64,000 bases of DNA from JAXGPP01 sp964436865 (GCA_964436865.1 CAYTFK010000005.1:4804-68803); one strand, 5' to 3'; shown: positions 44,610-54,365, counted from the stretch's first letter. Program-made: numbers and translations. The notes: generated from the sequence alone by a model not told the origin.

Positions 44610-45398
44610 GTGCAGTTCGACCGCACCCGAATTGCGATTCGCGAACGCTCGCCGCTGGAGGTCCTCGATCTGGCGCTGCGGGTGGTTCGCATCCATGCGC
44701 CGGCGCTGGCGGTGGCACTGGCGGTCGGGGTCGCGCCGTTGTGGCTGTTGAATCATTGGCTGCTGGCCGGGTTGATTGCCGACGACCTGGAATTCACGTA
44801 TCCGGGCTGGCACATGTTCCTGATGGTACTCCTGATCCTCTGGGAAATGCCGCTGGCAACATCGCCCGTAACTCTGTTTCTCGGCCAGGCGTTGTTTACC
44901 GACCGCCCCCGCGCGTGGCTGGTGGCGGGTGATTTGGTGCGGCGATTGCCCCAGCTCATCCTGCTGCAGGGACTGTTGCGGCCCTTCTTTCCTTTGGTGG
45001 GATGGAGCTACCTGAACGAAGTCATCCTGCTGGAACGCAATCCCCTGTTTCGCGGCAAGAGCCAGGGGATGTCGACGATGCACCGCGCCGGCGCGCTGCA
45101 TCGCGGCGAACGGAGCGACTTTGCCGGCCGGGCGTTCCTGACTACCATGTCGGAGGTGGCCCTGTCGGTAGCGCTGTGGTTGTCGCTGGCTCTGATCCGG
45201 CAGTTCCTTTTGAACGAGTGGCGGTGGGACGAGTCGCTGTTTGTGTTCTATTGGCCGTTGGCGTGGTGGATGGCCGGAGGGTTCTTCAGCGTGGTGCGTT
45301 TCTTGTCGTACCTCGACCTGCGGATTCGGCGGGAAGGCTGGGAAGTTGAGCTTCTGATGCGGGCTGAAGAGGCGAGACTGAGGAGCCAGCTCACATGA
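44610..45398 (+). CDS. Membrane protein of the MoxR/DUF58 operon, family not recognised
   Basis: 262 aa from GTG 44610; an in-frame TTG at 44601 is also possible. It begins QFDRTRIAIRERSPLEVLDL, then has about four to five membrane segments (VALAVGVAPLWLLNHWLLAG; MFLMVLLILWEMPLA; the segment around ALSVALWLSLALIRQFLL; WWMAGGFFSVVRFLSYL). The conserved-looking LDLRIRREGWEVELLMRAE near the C-terminus is cytosolic. Overlaps the next gene by 4 bp (ATGA). Its place between SpoIIM and DUF4129 genes suggests a dedicated component of the cluster. Confidence 0.7.
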   Translation: MQFDRTRIAIRERSPLEVLDLALRVVRIHAPALAVALAVGVAPLWLLNHWLLAGLIADDLEFTYPGWHMFLMVLLILWEMPLATSPVTLFLGQALFTDRPRAWLVAGDLVRRLPQLILLQGLLRPFFPLVGWSYLNEVILLERNPLFRGKSQGMSTMHRAGALHRGERSDFAGRAFLTTMSEVALSVALWLSLALIRQFLLNEWRWDESLFVFYWPLAWWMAGGFFSVVRFLSYLDLRIRREGWEVELLMRAEEARLRSQLT

Positions 45399-46141
45399 TC
45401 GCCGCATACCTTTGCCTTTCCGCCGCGCTGCTCCTTCCGGCCCAGGCCGCGCCCGAAGAGGCGGTGGTCGCCGGCCAAAAAGCGATCGACCGCTGGTGGG
45501 ACGACTATCCCTGGTACAACGACGCGGCCGACGACGTTCGCCCAATCGATGTGTCGGAACCCTGGTACACTCGCCTGCAGTGGAAATGGAAAAGCCCGAG
45601 TTGGAGTGGCGGGGGCGGCGGATGGTCGGGCAACACGATCCTCGAGTGGATCGCCTGGATTGTCATCCTGCTGTTGTTGGGGGTGCTGATCTACGTGATG
45701 ATTCGGGTGATACGCGCGCGTACTCGCCGCCACTCGACGGTCGCCGGCGAGGAGGCGGAAGCCGATCCGGAAGCGGAGCATCGCCGTGTCGAAGCGCTGC
45801 CTCTGCCGGCACGGCAGCGGCCCGGCGACTTGCTTTCGACCGCCCGCCAACTCTACCAGGAGGGAAATTACCGCGAGGCGATCCTGTACTTGTTCAGCCA
45901 TCAGCTTGTGGAACTGGACAAGCGGCAGTTCATTCATCTTGACCGAGGCAAGACCAACCGGCAGTACCTCCGGGAACTCGGCCGCCGCGTCGACCTGCGT
46001 CGGCTTATGGAGCCGACGATGGTTGCCTTCGAAGAAGTCTTCTTTGGCAACCACAGCTTAGACCGCAGGCGGTTCGAGGCCTGCTGGGCGCGATTGGGCG
46101 ACTTCGATCGGCTGCTGGCCGAGGGGGGCGCCGAAGCATGA
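45395..46141 (+). CDS. DUF4129 domain membrane protein
   Basis: 248 aa. A signal peptide (MIAAYLCLSAALLLPAQA), an extracytoplasmic Trp/Tyr-rich segment (RWWDDYPWYN, LQWKWKSPSW, Gly-rich loop), one membrane helix (about 83-105, WIAWIVILLLLGVLIYVMIR), then the cytoplasmic DUF4129 domain with ARQLYQEGNYREAILYLFSH and GKTNRQYLRELGRR. The length and order fit planctomycete DUF4129 proteins that accompany MoxR ATPases. It shares ATGA overlaps with both neighbours, so the genes are translationally coupled. Confidence 0.88.
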   Translation: MIAAYLCLSAALLLPAQAAPEEAVVAGQKAIDRWWDDYPWYNDAADDVRPIDVSEPWYTRLQWKWKSPSWSGGGGGWSGNTILEWIAWIVILLLLGVLIYVMIRVIRARTRRHSTVAGEEAEADPEAEHRRVEALPLPARQRPGDLLSTARQLYQEGNYREAILYLFSHQLVELDKRQFIHLDRGKTNRQYLRELGRRVDLRRLMEPTMVAFEEVFFGNHSLDRRRFEACWARLGDFDRLLAEGGAEA

Positions 46142-47295
46142 GACGACCTGGCAATCGAGCGACTGGCTGGCGCGCCCTTGCAGCGTTATCGATTGCCGCG
46201 GCATTGCTCCTCCTGGGAAGCGGATGCCGGGAAGACATTCAGACCGGGTACGGCCTGCGGAAAAGTTACGCTTCCGAGAGCGTCAACGGCACCGGCGTGC
46301 TTGGCGAGATGTTCGAGCAGGCCGGGCACCGCGTGCTGTCCTGGAGCACGCTCACTCCAAAGCTCCGCGAGCGGGCCGACGTGATCGTCTGGTTTCCCAA
46401 CGATTTCGAAGTTCCCCCCGTTGCCGTGCGGCAGTGGCTCGAGGAATGGCTCGACGGCGCGGGGGCGCGGTGGTCGCCCGACGGATCGTTTCGCCCGCGG
46501 ACACTGATCTACGTCGGCCGCGACTTCGACGCCGCGCCGCTGTATTGGAGCAAGATCAGGCGGCTGGCCCCGGCCGACCAGCGGGCCGAGATTGATCAGC
46601 GAAAAGCCAAGGCCATGAACGATTATCTGAACGCCCGGCCGGCACAGCCCGGCCTTCAGGACGCCAGGTGGTTCACGCTGGATCCAAACGCCAAGACGCG
46701 ACAGGTTCGGCGGATCCAGGGGGACTCGCAATGGACAGAAGGGATCGACCCGGCAAAGCTTGAAATTGAGCTCCGCAGCCGATTCAAGCCGTCGGAGTAC
46801 GCCGAAGTGCTGCTGGAGTCGGACGGCGACATGCTGGTGAGCGAGGAATCGTGGGACAATGGCCGGCTGATTGTCGTTACCAATGGTTCGTTCCTGCTCA
46901 ATCTGCCGCTGGTGAATCACGAACACCGCAAGCTGGCGGGCCAACTGGTAACGGAAGTCGGCCCCGCGCCGCAGACGGTGGTTTTTTTGGAAAGCTATGC
47001 CGGCGGGCCGCCGATCCGCGACACGGATCCCAGTCTGTCGCCGCCCACGGGGCTGGAGATCTTCAATCTCTGGCCGACGAGTTGGATCCTCTTGCATTTG
47101 GCGGCCGCGGGCATCATCTTCTGTTTTGCCCGGTGGCCGATCTTCGGCATTCCCCTGGAGCCGGAACCGGCCGGGCTTTCCGACTTCGGCAAACACGTCG
47201 CTGCGCTCGGCGAACTCTACGGCCGCACGGGCGACGAGAGCTTTGCCCGCGCGAGAATCGCGCAGTACCAGCAGGTCCTGGGCAGTCGGCAGTGA
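46138..47295 (+). CDS. DUF4350 domain protein
   Basis: 385 aa. An N-terminal hydrophobic segment ending LLLLGSGC (possible lipobox or anchor), then the DUF4350 domain: TGYGLRKSYASESVNGTGVL, the motif DVIVWFPNDFEVPP and GRLIVVTNGSFLLNLPLVNH, resembling the type 1 glutamine amidotransferase-like fold without a catalytic Cys. A C-terminal membrane segment (about 320-340, WILLHLAAAGIIFCFARWP) precedes a short cytosolic tail. Such proteins are constant partners of MoxR and DUF58 genes. Overlaps the DUF4129 gene by 4 bp. Confidence 0.85.
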   Translation: MRRPGNRATGWRALAALSIAAALLLLGSGCREDIQTGYGLRKSYASESVNGTGVLGEMFEQAGHRVLSWSTLTPKLRERADVIVWFPNDFEVPPVAVRQWLEEWLDGAGARWSPDGSFRPRTLIYVGRDFDAAPLYWSKIRRLAPADQRAEIDQRKAKAMNDYLNARPAQPGLQDARWFTLDPNAKTRQVRRIQGDSQWTEGIDPAKLEIELRSRFKPSEYAEVLLESDGDMLVSEESWDNGRLIVVTNGSFLLNLPLVNHEHRKLAGQLVTEVGPAPQTVVFLESYAGGPPIRDTDPSLSPPTGLEIFNLWPTSWILLHLAAAGIIFCFARWPIFGIPLEPEPAGLSDFGKHVAALGELYGRTGDESFARARIAQYQQVLGSRQ

Positions 47296-47351
47296 CCGGC
47301 AGGCGTCAGGTATTTCAAACCACGTTTTATTCCTTCAACGCGATCGGTCTC

Positions 47352-48458
47352 ATGTCGAACTCACCTTTCGGATCGAATCCGCCTCCGGCTCCAATGCGCG
47401 GCCCCATGCCCGCTCCGCCACCAATGGCCGGCGCCCCGCCCGTGCAGATCGATCCCTCGCCCGCGCCGCCCGATTCTCCGCCAGCAGAAGGCCCGCCCGC
47501 CGGCGCCGATACGCCGGTCCGCCGGCTCTTTGACCGGGTGACGGATGAAGTCCGCAAGGTGTTCGTGGGCCAGGACGAGCTCGTGCTAGGGACGCTCGTG
47601 GCACTCTTCTCGAGCGGCCACGTGCTCATTGAAAGCGTGCCCGGACTGGGGAAGACGCTGTTTGTCCGCACGCTCGGCCGGGTGCTGGGCTGCCGATTCG
47701 GCCGCATTCAGTTCACCGCCGACCTGATGCCGTCGGACATTACGGGTGCACCGATCTTCAATATGAAGACGCAGGAGTTCGAGTTTCGCCCCGGTCCGGT
47801 GTTCACCCAGCTTCTATTGGCCGACGAGATCAATCGATCTCCCGCGAAGACCCACGCGGCGCTGTTGGAGATCATGCAGGAATACCGGGTGACGGTCGAG
47901 AAGGTGAGCCATCCCATCCAGCGGCCGTTTCTGGTGCTGGCAACGCAGAACCCGATCGAGACCGAGGGCACCTACAATCTGCCCGAGGCGCAGTTGGATC
48001 GGTTCATGTTCAAGCTCGTGGTCAACTACCCGTCGAGCGAGGAGGAAGCCGAGATTCTCGTCAAGCACAGCGTGCAAGTGGAGCTCGACCGCCGCCTGGA
48101 GGAGCTTCAGACGGTGACGACGCCCGAAGAAATCGTGGCGATGACGCACGAATGCGGCCAGGTCCGCATCGACCCGAAGCTGGTACAGTACATCAATTCG
48201 CTGGTGCGTCTGACCCGCCAATGGCCGCAGTTTTACATGGGGGCTTCGCCGCGGGCGGGGATCAGCCTGATGCAGGGCGCCCGAACGCTCGCAGCTTTCC
48301 GCGGCCGCGACTACGCCGTGCCCGACGACGTCGTTGAGCTGGCTTTGCCCGTGCTCCGCCACCGGGTGATCCTCTCCGCCGAGGCCGAAGTGGAGGGGCA
48401 TCACGTCGATGAATTGCTCACGTCGATGATCCGTTCGGTGGAGGTTCCCCGGCTTTGA
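47352..48458 (+). CDS. MoxR family AAA+ ATPase
   Basis: 368 aa from ATG 47352; the frame runs further upstream through the preceding gene without support. The N-terminal 55 residues are Pro/Ala-rich and disordered-looking. The AAA+ core has Walker A in SVPGLGKTLFVRTL, Walker B in LLLADEINRSPAK, sensor 1 in LATQNPIETEG, and the MoxR lid domain with GASPRAGISLMQGARTLAAF. MoxR ATPases act as chaperone-like assembly factors for metal centres or envelope complexes, typically with a DUF58/VWA partner, here the next gene. Cytoplasmic. Confidence 0.93.
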   Translation: MSNSPFGSNPPPAPMRGPMPAPPPMAGAPPVQIDPSPAPPDSPPAEGPPAGADTPVRRLFDRVTDEVRKVFVGQDELVLGTLVALFSSGHVLIESVPGLGKTLFVRTLGRVLGCRFGRIQFTADLMPSDITGAPIFNMKTQEFEFRPGPVFTQLLLADEINRSPAKTHAALLEIMQEYRVTVEKVSHPIQRPFLVLATQNPIETEGTYNLPEAQLDRFMFKLVVNYPSSEEEAEILVKHSVQVELDRRLEELQTVTTPEEIVAMTHECGQVRIDPKLVQYINSLVRLTRQWPQFYMGASPRAGISLMQGARTLAAFRGRDYAVPDDVVELALPVLRHRVILSAEAEVEGHHVDELLTSMIRSVEVPRL

Positions 48459-49650
48459 GCCCGCTCTTGCTGGTAACGATCAAGCTGGCGGCCATCGCTT
48501 TGCCCCTGGCAGCGCTGGCCCGCGGGCTGCGGATCTATCCAAGCGCGCGGCTGGTAGTGCTGGTGCTGGTGCCGGGGCTGACGTCGTTTGCCCTGCTGGC
48601 GCTGCCGCGGCTCATCTGGCCGCTGGCGGTGCTCGACGTGCTGGTCGCATCGTTCATTGTCGGCGATCTCTGGACTCTGCCCCGCGCAAGGTCTTTTGCC
48701 GTCGAACGCCGCGCCGGTCGGATTGCCTCGTTGCGGCAACGGCACGCCGTGGAGTTGGCCGTGTCGAACCTCGCCGCGCGGAGCTATTGGCTGGAGATCC
48801 GCGACGGCGTGCCCCACGTGCTCAACCCCCACCCGGCCGAGTTTGCCCAGCAGCTTGACGGGCGAAGCCGCGTGTTTCTGGAGTACGCGATGCGGCCGAG
48901 CCGCCGCGGCGCGTTCACCCTGACGCACGTTCACCTCCGGGCGCGGAGCCGGCTGCGGTTGTGGGTGCGGTATCTCGATTATGGCTGCCCGACGTCGATC
49001 AACGTCTATCCCGACATGAAACAGCTCCGCGAGTACGCCTTGCTGGCGCGGACCAACCGGCTGCGGCTGGTGGGCGTACGGCGCACGCGGCGCATCGGGC
49101 AGGACCACGATTTCGAGCGGTTGCGAGATTTCGGCCGCGACGACAATTTCAAGCACATCGACTGGCGGGCCACTGCCCGGCGGCAGAAGCTCACAGTGAA
49201 GGATTTTCAGGCCAGTCAGAGCCAGCGGCTGGTGTTCCTCGTCGACTGCGGCCGGATGATGACCAACGAGGCTGCTGGCCTGAGCCTGCTGGACCACGCC
49301 TTGAACGCGATGCTCATGCTGAGCTATGTCGCGCTCAGGCAGGGAGACTCAGTGGGGCTGATCACGTTTTCCGATGCGGTGCACAATTTCGTCCCGGTGC
49401 GCGGGGGCATGGGGCAGATGAACCGGCTACTGCACGCCGTGTTCGACCGTTATCCGCAGTTTGTCGAATCGCGCTATGACCAGGCGTTCCGTTATGTCGC
49501 CTCGCACTGCCGCCGCCGGTCGCTGGTGGTGCTTGTGACCAACGTGATCGACGAGGTAAACGCCCACCAGGTCGACCGCTACCTGACGAACCTCGTCGGC
49601 CGGCACCTGCCGCTGGCGGTGCTGCTGCGCGACCGGCGGCTGTTTGAAGC
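48455..49650 (+). CDS. DUF58 domain protein, interrupted by an assembly gap
   Basis: At least 398 aa up to the N run; the C-terminus is lost in the gap. The likely start is TTG 48455, overlapping the MoxR stop by 4 bp, with GGAGG about 10 nt upstream. Two membrane segments (about 5-55) precede a beta-rich region. The DUF58 signature DFERLRDFGRDDNFKHIDWR occurs near residue 220, and a VWA-like fold follows (LVFLVDCGRMM, with the MIDAS-type DxGRM in place of DxSxS). The MoxR-DUF58 pair is the core of the operon. Any stop codon read inside or beyond the N run is unreliable. Confidence 0.9.
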
Positions 49651-49750
49651 NNNNNNNNNNNNNNNNNNNNNNNNNNNNNNNNNNNNNNNNNNNNNNNNNN
49701 NNNNNNNNNNNNNNNNNNNNNNNNNNNNNNNNNNNNNNNNNNNNNNNNNN
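49651..49750. other. Scaffold gap of 100 N
   Basis: Exactly 100 unknown bases, the conventional placeholder, so the true length is unknown. It removes the end of the DUF58 gene and whatever preceded the gene at 49770. Reading frames crossing it are not meaningful. Confidence 0.95.
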
Positions 49751-49769
49751 TGTCAACAGGAGACCTGCC

Positions 49770-51008
49770 ATGCGAACGTTGGGCGTGATTCTCGCGAGCG
49801 TTGCGGCCCTGGCCATGGCCGTCCCGCTCTCAGCGGCCGACTCGTCCGGCGCCTGGCAGATCGGCGAGCCGATCGTCACCTACTGGGCCGGGCCGCCGAT
49901 GACCGACGCCGTGGCGGAGCAGATGCGTGACGGGGGCTTCAACGTCGTGTGGTGCACCGAGGAACAACTCGATGTGGCCCAGCGGCACGGACTGCGCGGG
50001 CAGCTCACCAGCGGACTGCTTTCGCCGGCGGTGCTCGATGATCCGGCGAGGCGCGCGGAGCTGGACGCGCTGGTCGACCGGGTTCGCAGCCACCCGGCAC
50101 TCTACTGCTACTACATCACCGACGAACCGAGCGCGGCGGCATTTCCCGCGCTGGGGCGCCTGGTGGACTATCTTCGCCAGCGCGATCCGTCGCACCTGGC
50201 CTACATCAATCTGTTCCCGACCTATGCCAACAACGAGCAGCTTGGCACCAGCGGCGATACGGTGACCGCTTATCGAGAACACCTGCGGCAGTACATGGAG
50301 ATCGTTCGGCCGGGACTGGTCAGTTACGACCACTACCAGTTCGCCAGCGACGGCGATCTCGACGGCTACTTCCTCAACCTGGCGATGATCCGTGAAGTCG
50401 CACTGGCGGCCGATGTGCCGTTCTTGAACATCGTGCAGGCCTGCTCCTGGACGCCGGTCCGACGCGTGCCGCAGCCCGATGAGATGCGCTATCTCGTCTA
50501 TACGACGCTCGCCTACGGCGCGCAAGGGATCTCGTACTACGTCTACTGCGCGGCGGGGCATACGGGGGGCATCGCCCTGGCGGATGGCACGCCGACGCCG
50601 ATCTACCATGCCCTGAAATCGCTCAATCGCGAGTTTGTGGCGATCGCCGGGCAGCTCCAGCCGCTGCGGTCGCTCGGCGTGTACCACGCGGGGATGACGC
50701 CCGCCGGCGCGGTGCCGCTTCCCGGGAATCTGGCCTTCCGCTTCGAACCGGCTATCCCGCACGAGCCCTACGCGCCTCCCGAGCCTGTGCGCGGCTTTCT
50801 GCTCGGCGCGTTTGGATCCGGCGACGCGCCGAGCCATGCGATGGTGGTCAATCTCGACTACCGCAAAGAAGCGGCCGTGGGGCTGGTGGGTCCCGGCGCG
50901 CTGGAGTCGTTCGATGCGGCCACCGGCCAGTGGTCGGCGGCGGGCGGCGATCGGGTTGAGTTGCGGCTGCCCCCCGGCGGCGGGCGGCTGGTCCGCGTCG
51001 GACAATGA
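49770..51008 (+). CDS. Secreted TIM-barrel glycoside-hydrolase-like protein
   Basis: 412 aa. ATG 49770 follows AGGAGA by 7 nt and begins a signal peptide (MRTLGVILASVAALAMAVPL, then SAADS). The body shows beta/alpha-barrel features: GFNVVWCTEEQLDVAQRHGL, LYCYYITDEPS (a DEP segment where retaining glycosidases of clan GH-A have their acid/base Glu), VSYDHYQFASDG, and YGAQGISYYVYCA. The C-terminal 90 residues form a beta domain. A glycosidase-like role on polysaccharide is likely but the family cannot be named safely. The gene is separated from the DUF58 gene by the gap; it is convergent with the export lipoprotein. Confidence 0.68.
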   Translation: MRTLGVILASVAALAMAVPLSAADSSGAWQIGEPIVTYWAGPPMTDAVAEQMRDGGFNVVWCTEEQLDVAQRHGLRGQLTSGLLSPAVLDDPARRAELDALVDRVRSHPALYCYYITDEPSAAAFPALGRLVDYLRQRDPSHLAYINLFPTYANNEQLGTSGDTVTAYREHLRQYMEIVRPGLVSYDHYQFASDGDLDGYFLNLAMIREVALAADVPFLNIVQACSWTPVRRVPQPDEMRYLVYTTLAYGAQGISYYVYCAAGHTGGIALADGTPTPIYHALKSLNREFVAIAGQLQPLRSLGVYHAGMTPAGAVPLPGNLAFRFEPAIPHEPYAPPEPVRGFLLGAFGSGDAPSHAMVVNLDYRKEAAVGLVGPGALESFDAATGQWSAAGGDRVELRLPPGGGRLVRVGQ

Positions 51009-51019
51009 CGCGGCGAGTG

Positions 51020-52210
51020 TTACAGCGCGGCGAGGTTCGTGAAGCTCACGGACGTCGAGAACGGCAGCGCCCCGTACAACCCCCGGGTGAAGACCTGATC
51101 GACGAAGTCGTTGGCTTCCTGGATCTGGCTCTTCGGCACGATGACCACGTCGGAATCGTTGAGCCAGATTTCCCCTGCCGGGCAGGGAGTCTTCCCGCGC
51201 AACGCCTCTTCGATGTCGACGATCGTAGCCATCAGGCACCAGTTTTCGTCGCGGCGGAAGATGACCACCTGATGCAGTTTGGCTCCGACTCGCCAGCTTC
51301 CGGCCATGCTGATCGCGTGCAACACCGTGGTGGGACCGGTGAGCTCGAATCGCCCCGGAGTGCCGACTTCTCCGAGCACGTAGACATAACGGGGAGCGCG
51401 CTGGACGAGCACCGGCACGACTTCGATTCCCTCGATGTAGGCCCGGTAGCGCTCGTTCAGCTCCTGCTGCAACTCGCGGAGCGTGAGCCCCTGGGCCGGG
51501 ACGCTGCCCAGCACGGGAAGCGAGATCGTTCCTTCGGGCGTGATCCGCGCCAGCCGGTTCTGACCGCCTTCGCCGTAGCGGCGGTCGACCGTCGCCCGGA
51601 GGTCTTCCAGCTTGCTGTTGACCCTGAGCGGGGTCACGGTGATCGACGGGACCTTGTAGTACTCTTCGTAAAGCTTCTCCAGGTCGTCGCGCAACTGGGT
51701 GATGGTCCGCCCAGTGGCTTTCACCTGTCCGAGCAGCCGTAACGTGATGGTACCGTCGGGCTGGATGAGAAGCTCGCGGTCGAGCTGTGGATCGGTGAAC
51801 GATTCGACTCGGATCTCGTCGCCCACGTTGAGCTTGTAAGGCTGCGGCTGCTCCTCCCGGGTAAGGCGGTAGACCAGGTCGAGCTCGTCGTCCACGCGAA
51901 GCCGATACTCCGCCACGTGCGCCGTCCGCGCTGAGCCGACATATTCGCCCTGCGCGTAGCGTTGCCATTGGGACGAGCGGATGCACTCCCATTGACAATT
52001 GCTCGACCAGCTCGGTCCGCAGGGGTTGCATGGCGCCGATTCGAAGGCCTGGCACAAGACGACCTCGCTGGGCGCTGCAGCCACCGCCGTGACACTCGGC
52101 ACCGGCGGCCGCGGTTCGCCGGCGCTTCCGGAAAGCAGCTCGCCGGGCGGCGTGGCGGCCTGGCAGCCGGCAACGAGGGCGGCGGCAAACACCAGCGCAA
52201 TCCTGAACAT
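51020..52210 (-). CDS. Wza-like polysaccharide export lipoprotein with SLBB domain
   Basis: 396 aa from ATG 52210, which gives a compact lipoprotein signal (MFRIALVFAAALVAGC, Cys16); the longer frame to 52378 is less likely. After a Cys-rich linker (QAFESAPCNPCGPS), the Poly_export domain begins with YKLNVGDEIRVESF and contains LIQPDGTITLRLLGQVKATG. An SLBB-like segment follows with VYVLGEVGTPGRFELTGPTT and LNDSDVVIVPKSQIQEAN. Homologues form the outer-membrane channel for capsule or exopolysaccharide. No polymerase or tyrosine kinase genes are adjacent, as is common in planctomycetes. Confidence 0.9.
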   Translation of the reverse strand: MFRIALVFAAALVAGCQAATPPGELLSGSAGEPRPPVPSVTAVAAAPSEVVLCQAFESAPCNPCGPSWSSNCQWECIRSSQWQRYAQGEYVGSARTAHVAEYRLRVDDELDLVYRLTREEQPQPYKLNVGDEIRVESFTDPQLDRELLIQPDGTITLRLLGQVKATGRTITQLRDDLEKLYEEYYKVPSITVTPLRVNSKLEDLRATVDRRYGEGGQNRLARITPEGTISLPVLGSVPAQGLTLRELQQELNERYRAYIEGIEVVPVLVQRAPRYVYVLGEVGTPGRFELTGPTTVLHAISMAGSWRVGAKLHQVVIFRRDENWCLMATIVDIEEALRGKTPCPAGEIWLNDSDVVIVPKSQIQEANDFVDQVFTRGLYGALPFSTSVSFTNLAAL

Positions 52211-52287
52211 GTTTCCCAGATCACGGGCCGATCGAGTGGTGGAGTCTCGCATAGGGACGCTCATCCTGCCTGCACTTTGCTTTGAAT

Positions 52288-54063
52288 TCACTTCCGGTGC
52301 GGAGCGGCTCCGCCCGGCGACGCGGCCATTTCGGACTTGCCCGCCGGAACGCCGGCAAACGTCTGCGGCGGAAGCCATCGCACCGGTCCGGCGAGGGCGG
52401 GGGCTTTCGTGCTGCCGCCCTGCTGCGCCAGGGCGCGGGCCCGCTGGGCCCGTCCGCGCTCGCCAAGGTGCTCATAGACCACGCCCAGGTTGTGCCAGGC
52501 AGTCGGCGACTTGCTGTTGATGGTAAGGCTATGCTCGATGGCCAGACGGGCTTCGTCGTAGCGCCCGCCCTGGGCCAGCAGGACTCCCAGCTCGTTTGAT
52601 GCCAGGTAGTTCGCCGGGGCGGCGAGGATTGCAGCCTGGCAAAGAGCCATTGCCTTCGGCTTGGCCGCCGGTACCGCAGTCGACTCGTCCCCCAGCACGC
52701 TGTGCAGCCTGGCCATCCCGTAAAGCGCCATCGACGCGGCCACTTCGTTGCCGGCTGCCAGGCTGAGTTGCTCCTGGGCAAACGTGAAGTAGGCCCCCAT
52801 CGCCACCATCGGACTGACCCTGCCGGCGTTTTCGCGAAGCACCGGTGTACGATGACCCGCAGCAATCGTGGCCATATCGAGATTGGCCTCCAATTGCCCG
52901 CCGCGGGGGATGAAATCTCCGGCCTCGTCGAGTGCCGTCAGTCCGGCAGCCAGCGCCCGGCTGTGCCGATCGGTCTGGTATTCGTTGTCCAGCCCTTGCG
53001 CCACCAGCCGCAACGCGGTGATAAACTCCGCCCGTGCCGAGAAGTACGCTTTGCGACTGGCCAGTTCGAAGGCGCGGCGCGTGTGCAGATCGGCCTCGCG
53101 GGCGAGCAACTCCAGCTCGCGTGATCGGATGCGAACGGCGTTCGGCGGCGGCAGGAGTGCCGGCTCTTCGATCAACGCCGGAGCCTGGTCGACAGGCGTC
53201 GGCTCGACGGGATCCACATCATACGATGGTTTGGCCGCTTTCACCGGCGGCAGAAACGCCGGGGGTGGAGGAAGGATGACCGGCTGCAACTCGTCGACTG
53301 GGTCTTCGCCCGCCTCGGCTGATTGATCCGTCGGTTGATCCCTTGATTGATCCGTCGACCTGTCCGCCGTGCTGGGCATGGAGGGAAAGGGCGGCAAATG
53401 CGGCGGCACGTCCATCGACCAGAGCGGCGCGGTTTCTCCGGCTGCCGGCGCAGGCGGGGTGCCTGGCGGTCGATCGGTCGGACGAGATGCATCGAGGGAA
53501 GCCTGCAAGGCCTCTGCCGCGAGAGCGAGGTTGGACGCCGCTTCCGGCAGTTCTATGATCGGTGGTCCGTCCAGGGTGTCCTCCAACTGCTCGCCGGCAG
53601 CATTGAGCAGGTTGTCCGGCGTTTGCACCGCGGAGGTGGTCTCCTGTAATGATTCCCCAGGCGACTGCTCGACCGGAGCAATCCCGTCGGTGGAGGCCGG
53701 TGCCGACAATCCGTTGGGACCGGCGGGCACCAGTGCGGGGCCGGCTGCCGTGGGAATCTCGACCGCCGACTCTTCACCGGCAAACGATACCAGAAGCATA
53801 CGGGCTTCGTTTGTCAGCGGCGGGAGCCAAGGGCGATCGGCGGCGGGCTCCGACCACTCACGCGGCGCGGTCGCATCCGGGAGTGTGGGCAAGGCGCGAG
53901 CGATTGGCCGCTCGCCGCGCGAAGCGAGGTGGCGCCATGCCTGATCGGACCTGTCTTGCGGCGCGGGAGGTCCGGCAGAAAAAAACCATCCGGCAGCCCA
54001 AAGGGCCAGCGACAAGGCGGCAGCAGCCCCGAGGGACTGCGCGGCAAGCAGTCGAGCCTTCAT
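52288..54063 (-). CDS. TPR-repeat protein with N-terminal membrane anchor
   Basis: 591 aa. A hydrophobic N-terminus (about 9-30, LGAAAALSLALWAAGWFFSA) is either a signal anchor or an uncleaved signal. Residues 35-320 are Pro/Ala/Thr/Asp-rich and disordered, with a repeated STDQSRDQPTDQS tract near 250. TPR-like helices occupy about 340-560, with AILAAPANYLASNELGVLLA and LTINSKSPTAWHNLGVVYEH the clearest. It precedes the Wza-like gene on the same strand (77 bp apart), so a supporting role in polysaccharide export is plausible. The ending is Pro/Gly/Ala-rich. Confidence 0.75.
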   Translation of the reverse strand: MKARLLAAQSLGAAAALSLALWAAGWFFSAGPPAPQDRSDQAWRHLASRGERPIARALPTLPDATAPREWSEPAADRPWLPPLTNEARMLLVSFAGEESAVEIPTAAGPALVPAGPNGLSAPASTDGIAPVEQSPGESLQETTSAVQTPDNLLNAAGEQLEDTLDGPPIIELPEAASNLALAAEALQASLDASRPTDRPPGTPPAPAAGETAPLWSMDVPPHLPPFPSMPSTADRSTDQSRDQPTDQSAEAGEDPVDELQPVILPPPPAFLPPVKAAKPSYDVDPVEPTPVDQAPALIEEPALLPPPNAVRIRSRELELLAREADLHTRRAFELASRKAYFSARAEFITALRLVAQGLDNEYQTDRHSRALAAGLTALDEAGDFIPRGGQLEANLDMATIAAGHRTPVLRENAGRVSPMVAMGAYFTFAQEQLSLAAGNEVAASMALYGMARLHSVLGDESTAVPAAKPKAMALCQAAILAAPANYLASNELGVLLAQGGRYDEARLAIEHSLTINSKSPTAWHNLGVVYEHLGERGRAQRARALAQQGGSTKAPALAGPVRWLPPQTFAGVPAGKSEMAASPGGAAPHRK

Positions 54064-54336
54064 CTTCCGTGACCCGTCAATGCGGTAGGCGCTGGGCGCA
54101 GAGATCCATAATGCGTCACTGTGTCGGATCGGCTTGCGATCAGGCGGCGCTGAGCAAAAGCGGCCGCGGCAGGCCAGCGTGGCAGAAGCGGGCCTGAACA
54201 GGCGTCACAAGCCCTTTCGGCGGCCCGTGCGAGCCGCCATCCGCAGCACAAACCTCACGCAACGCAGAGGCTGCAAGTCAGCGCAACCCGGAAAGGTTGC
54301 GGAAAGGAATGCGGGATTCGCCGATTATGCTGCCCG

Positions 54337-54365
54337 TTGACGGCGGGGGGCGCATCGTGTATCGT
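54337..54365 (+). promoter_or_regulatory. Promoter of the cobalamin-riboswitch/DUF1559 transcript
   Basis: TTGACG (54337-54342), a 17-nt spacer and TATCGT (54360-54365) match consensus at 5/6 and 4/6. The start near 54372 lies 12 nt before the aptamer, which supports it. The space 54064-54336 otherwise contains only a small GCAACC/GGTTGC hairpin (54283-54300). Confidence 0.5.

Noticed and set aside
49830..52055. 741-codon minus-strand open frame
   Set aside because: Covers two real genes in other frames (the glycosidase-like gene and the export lipoprotein) and has shadow composition.
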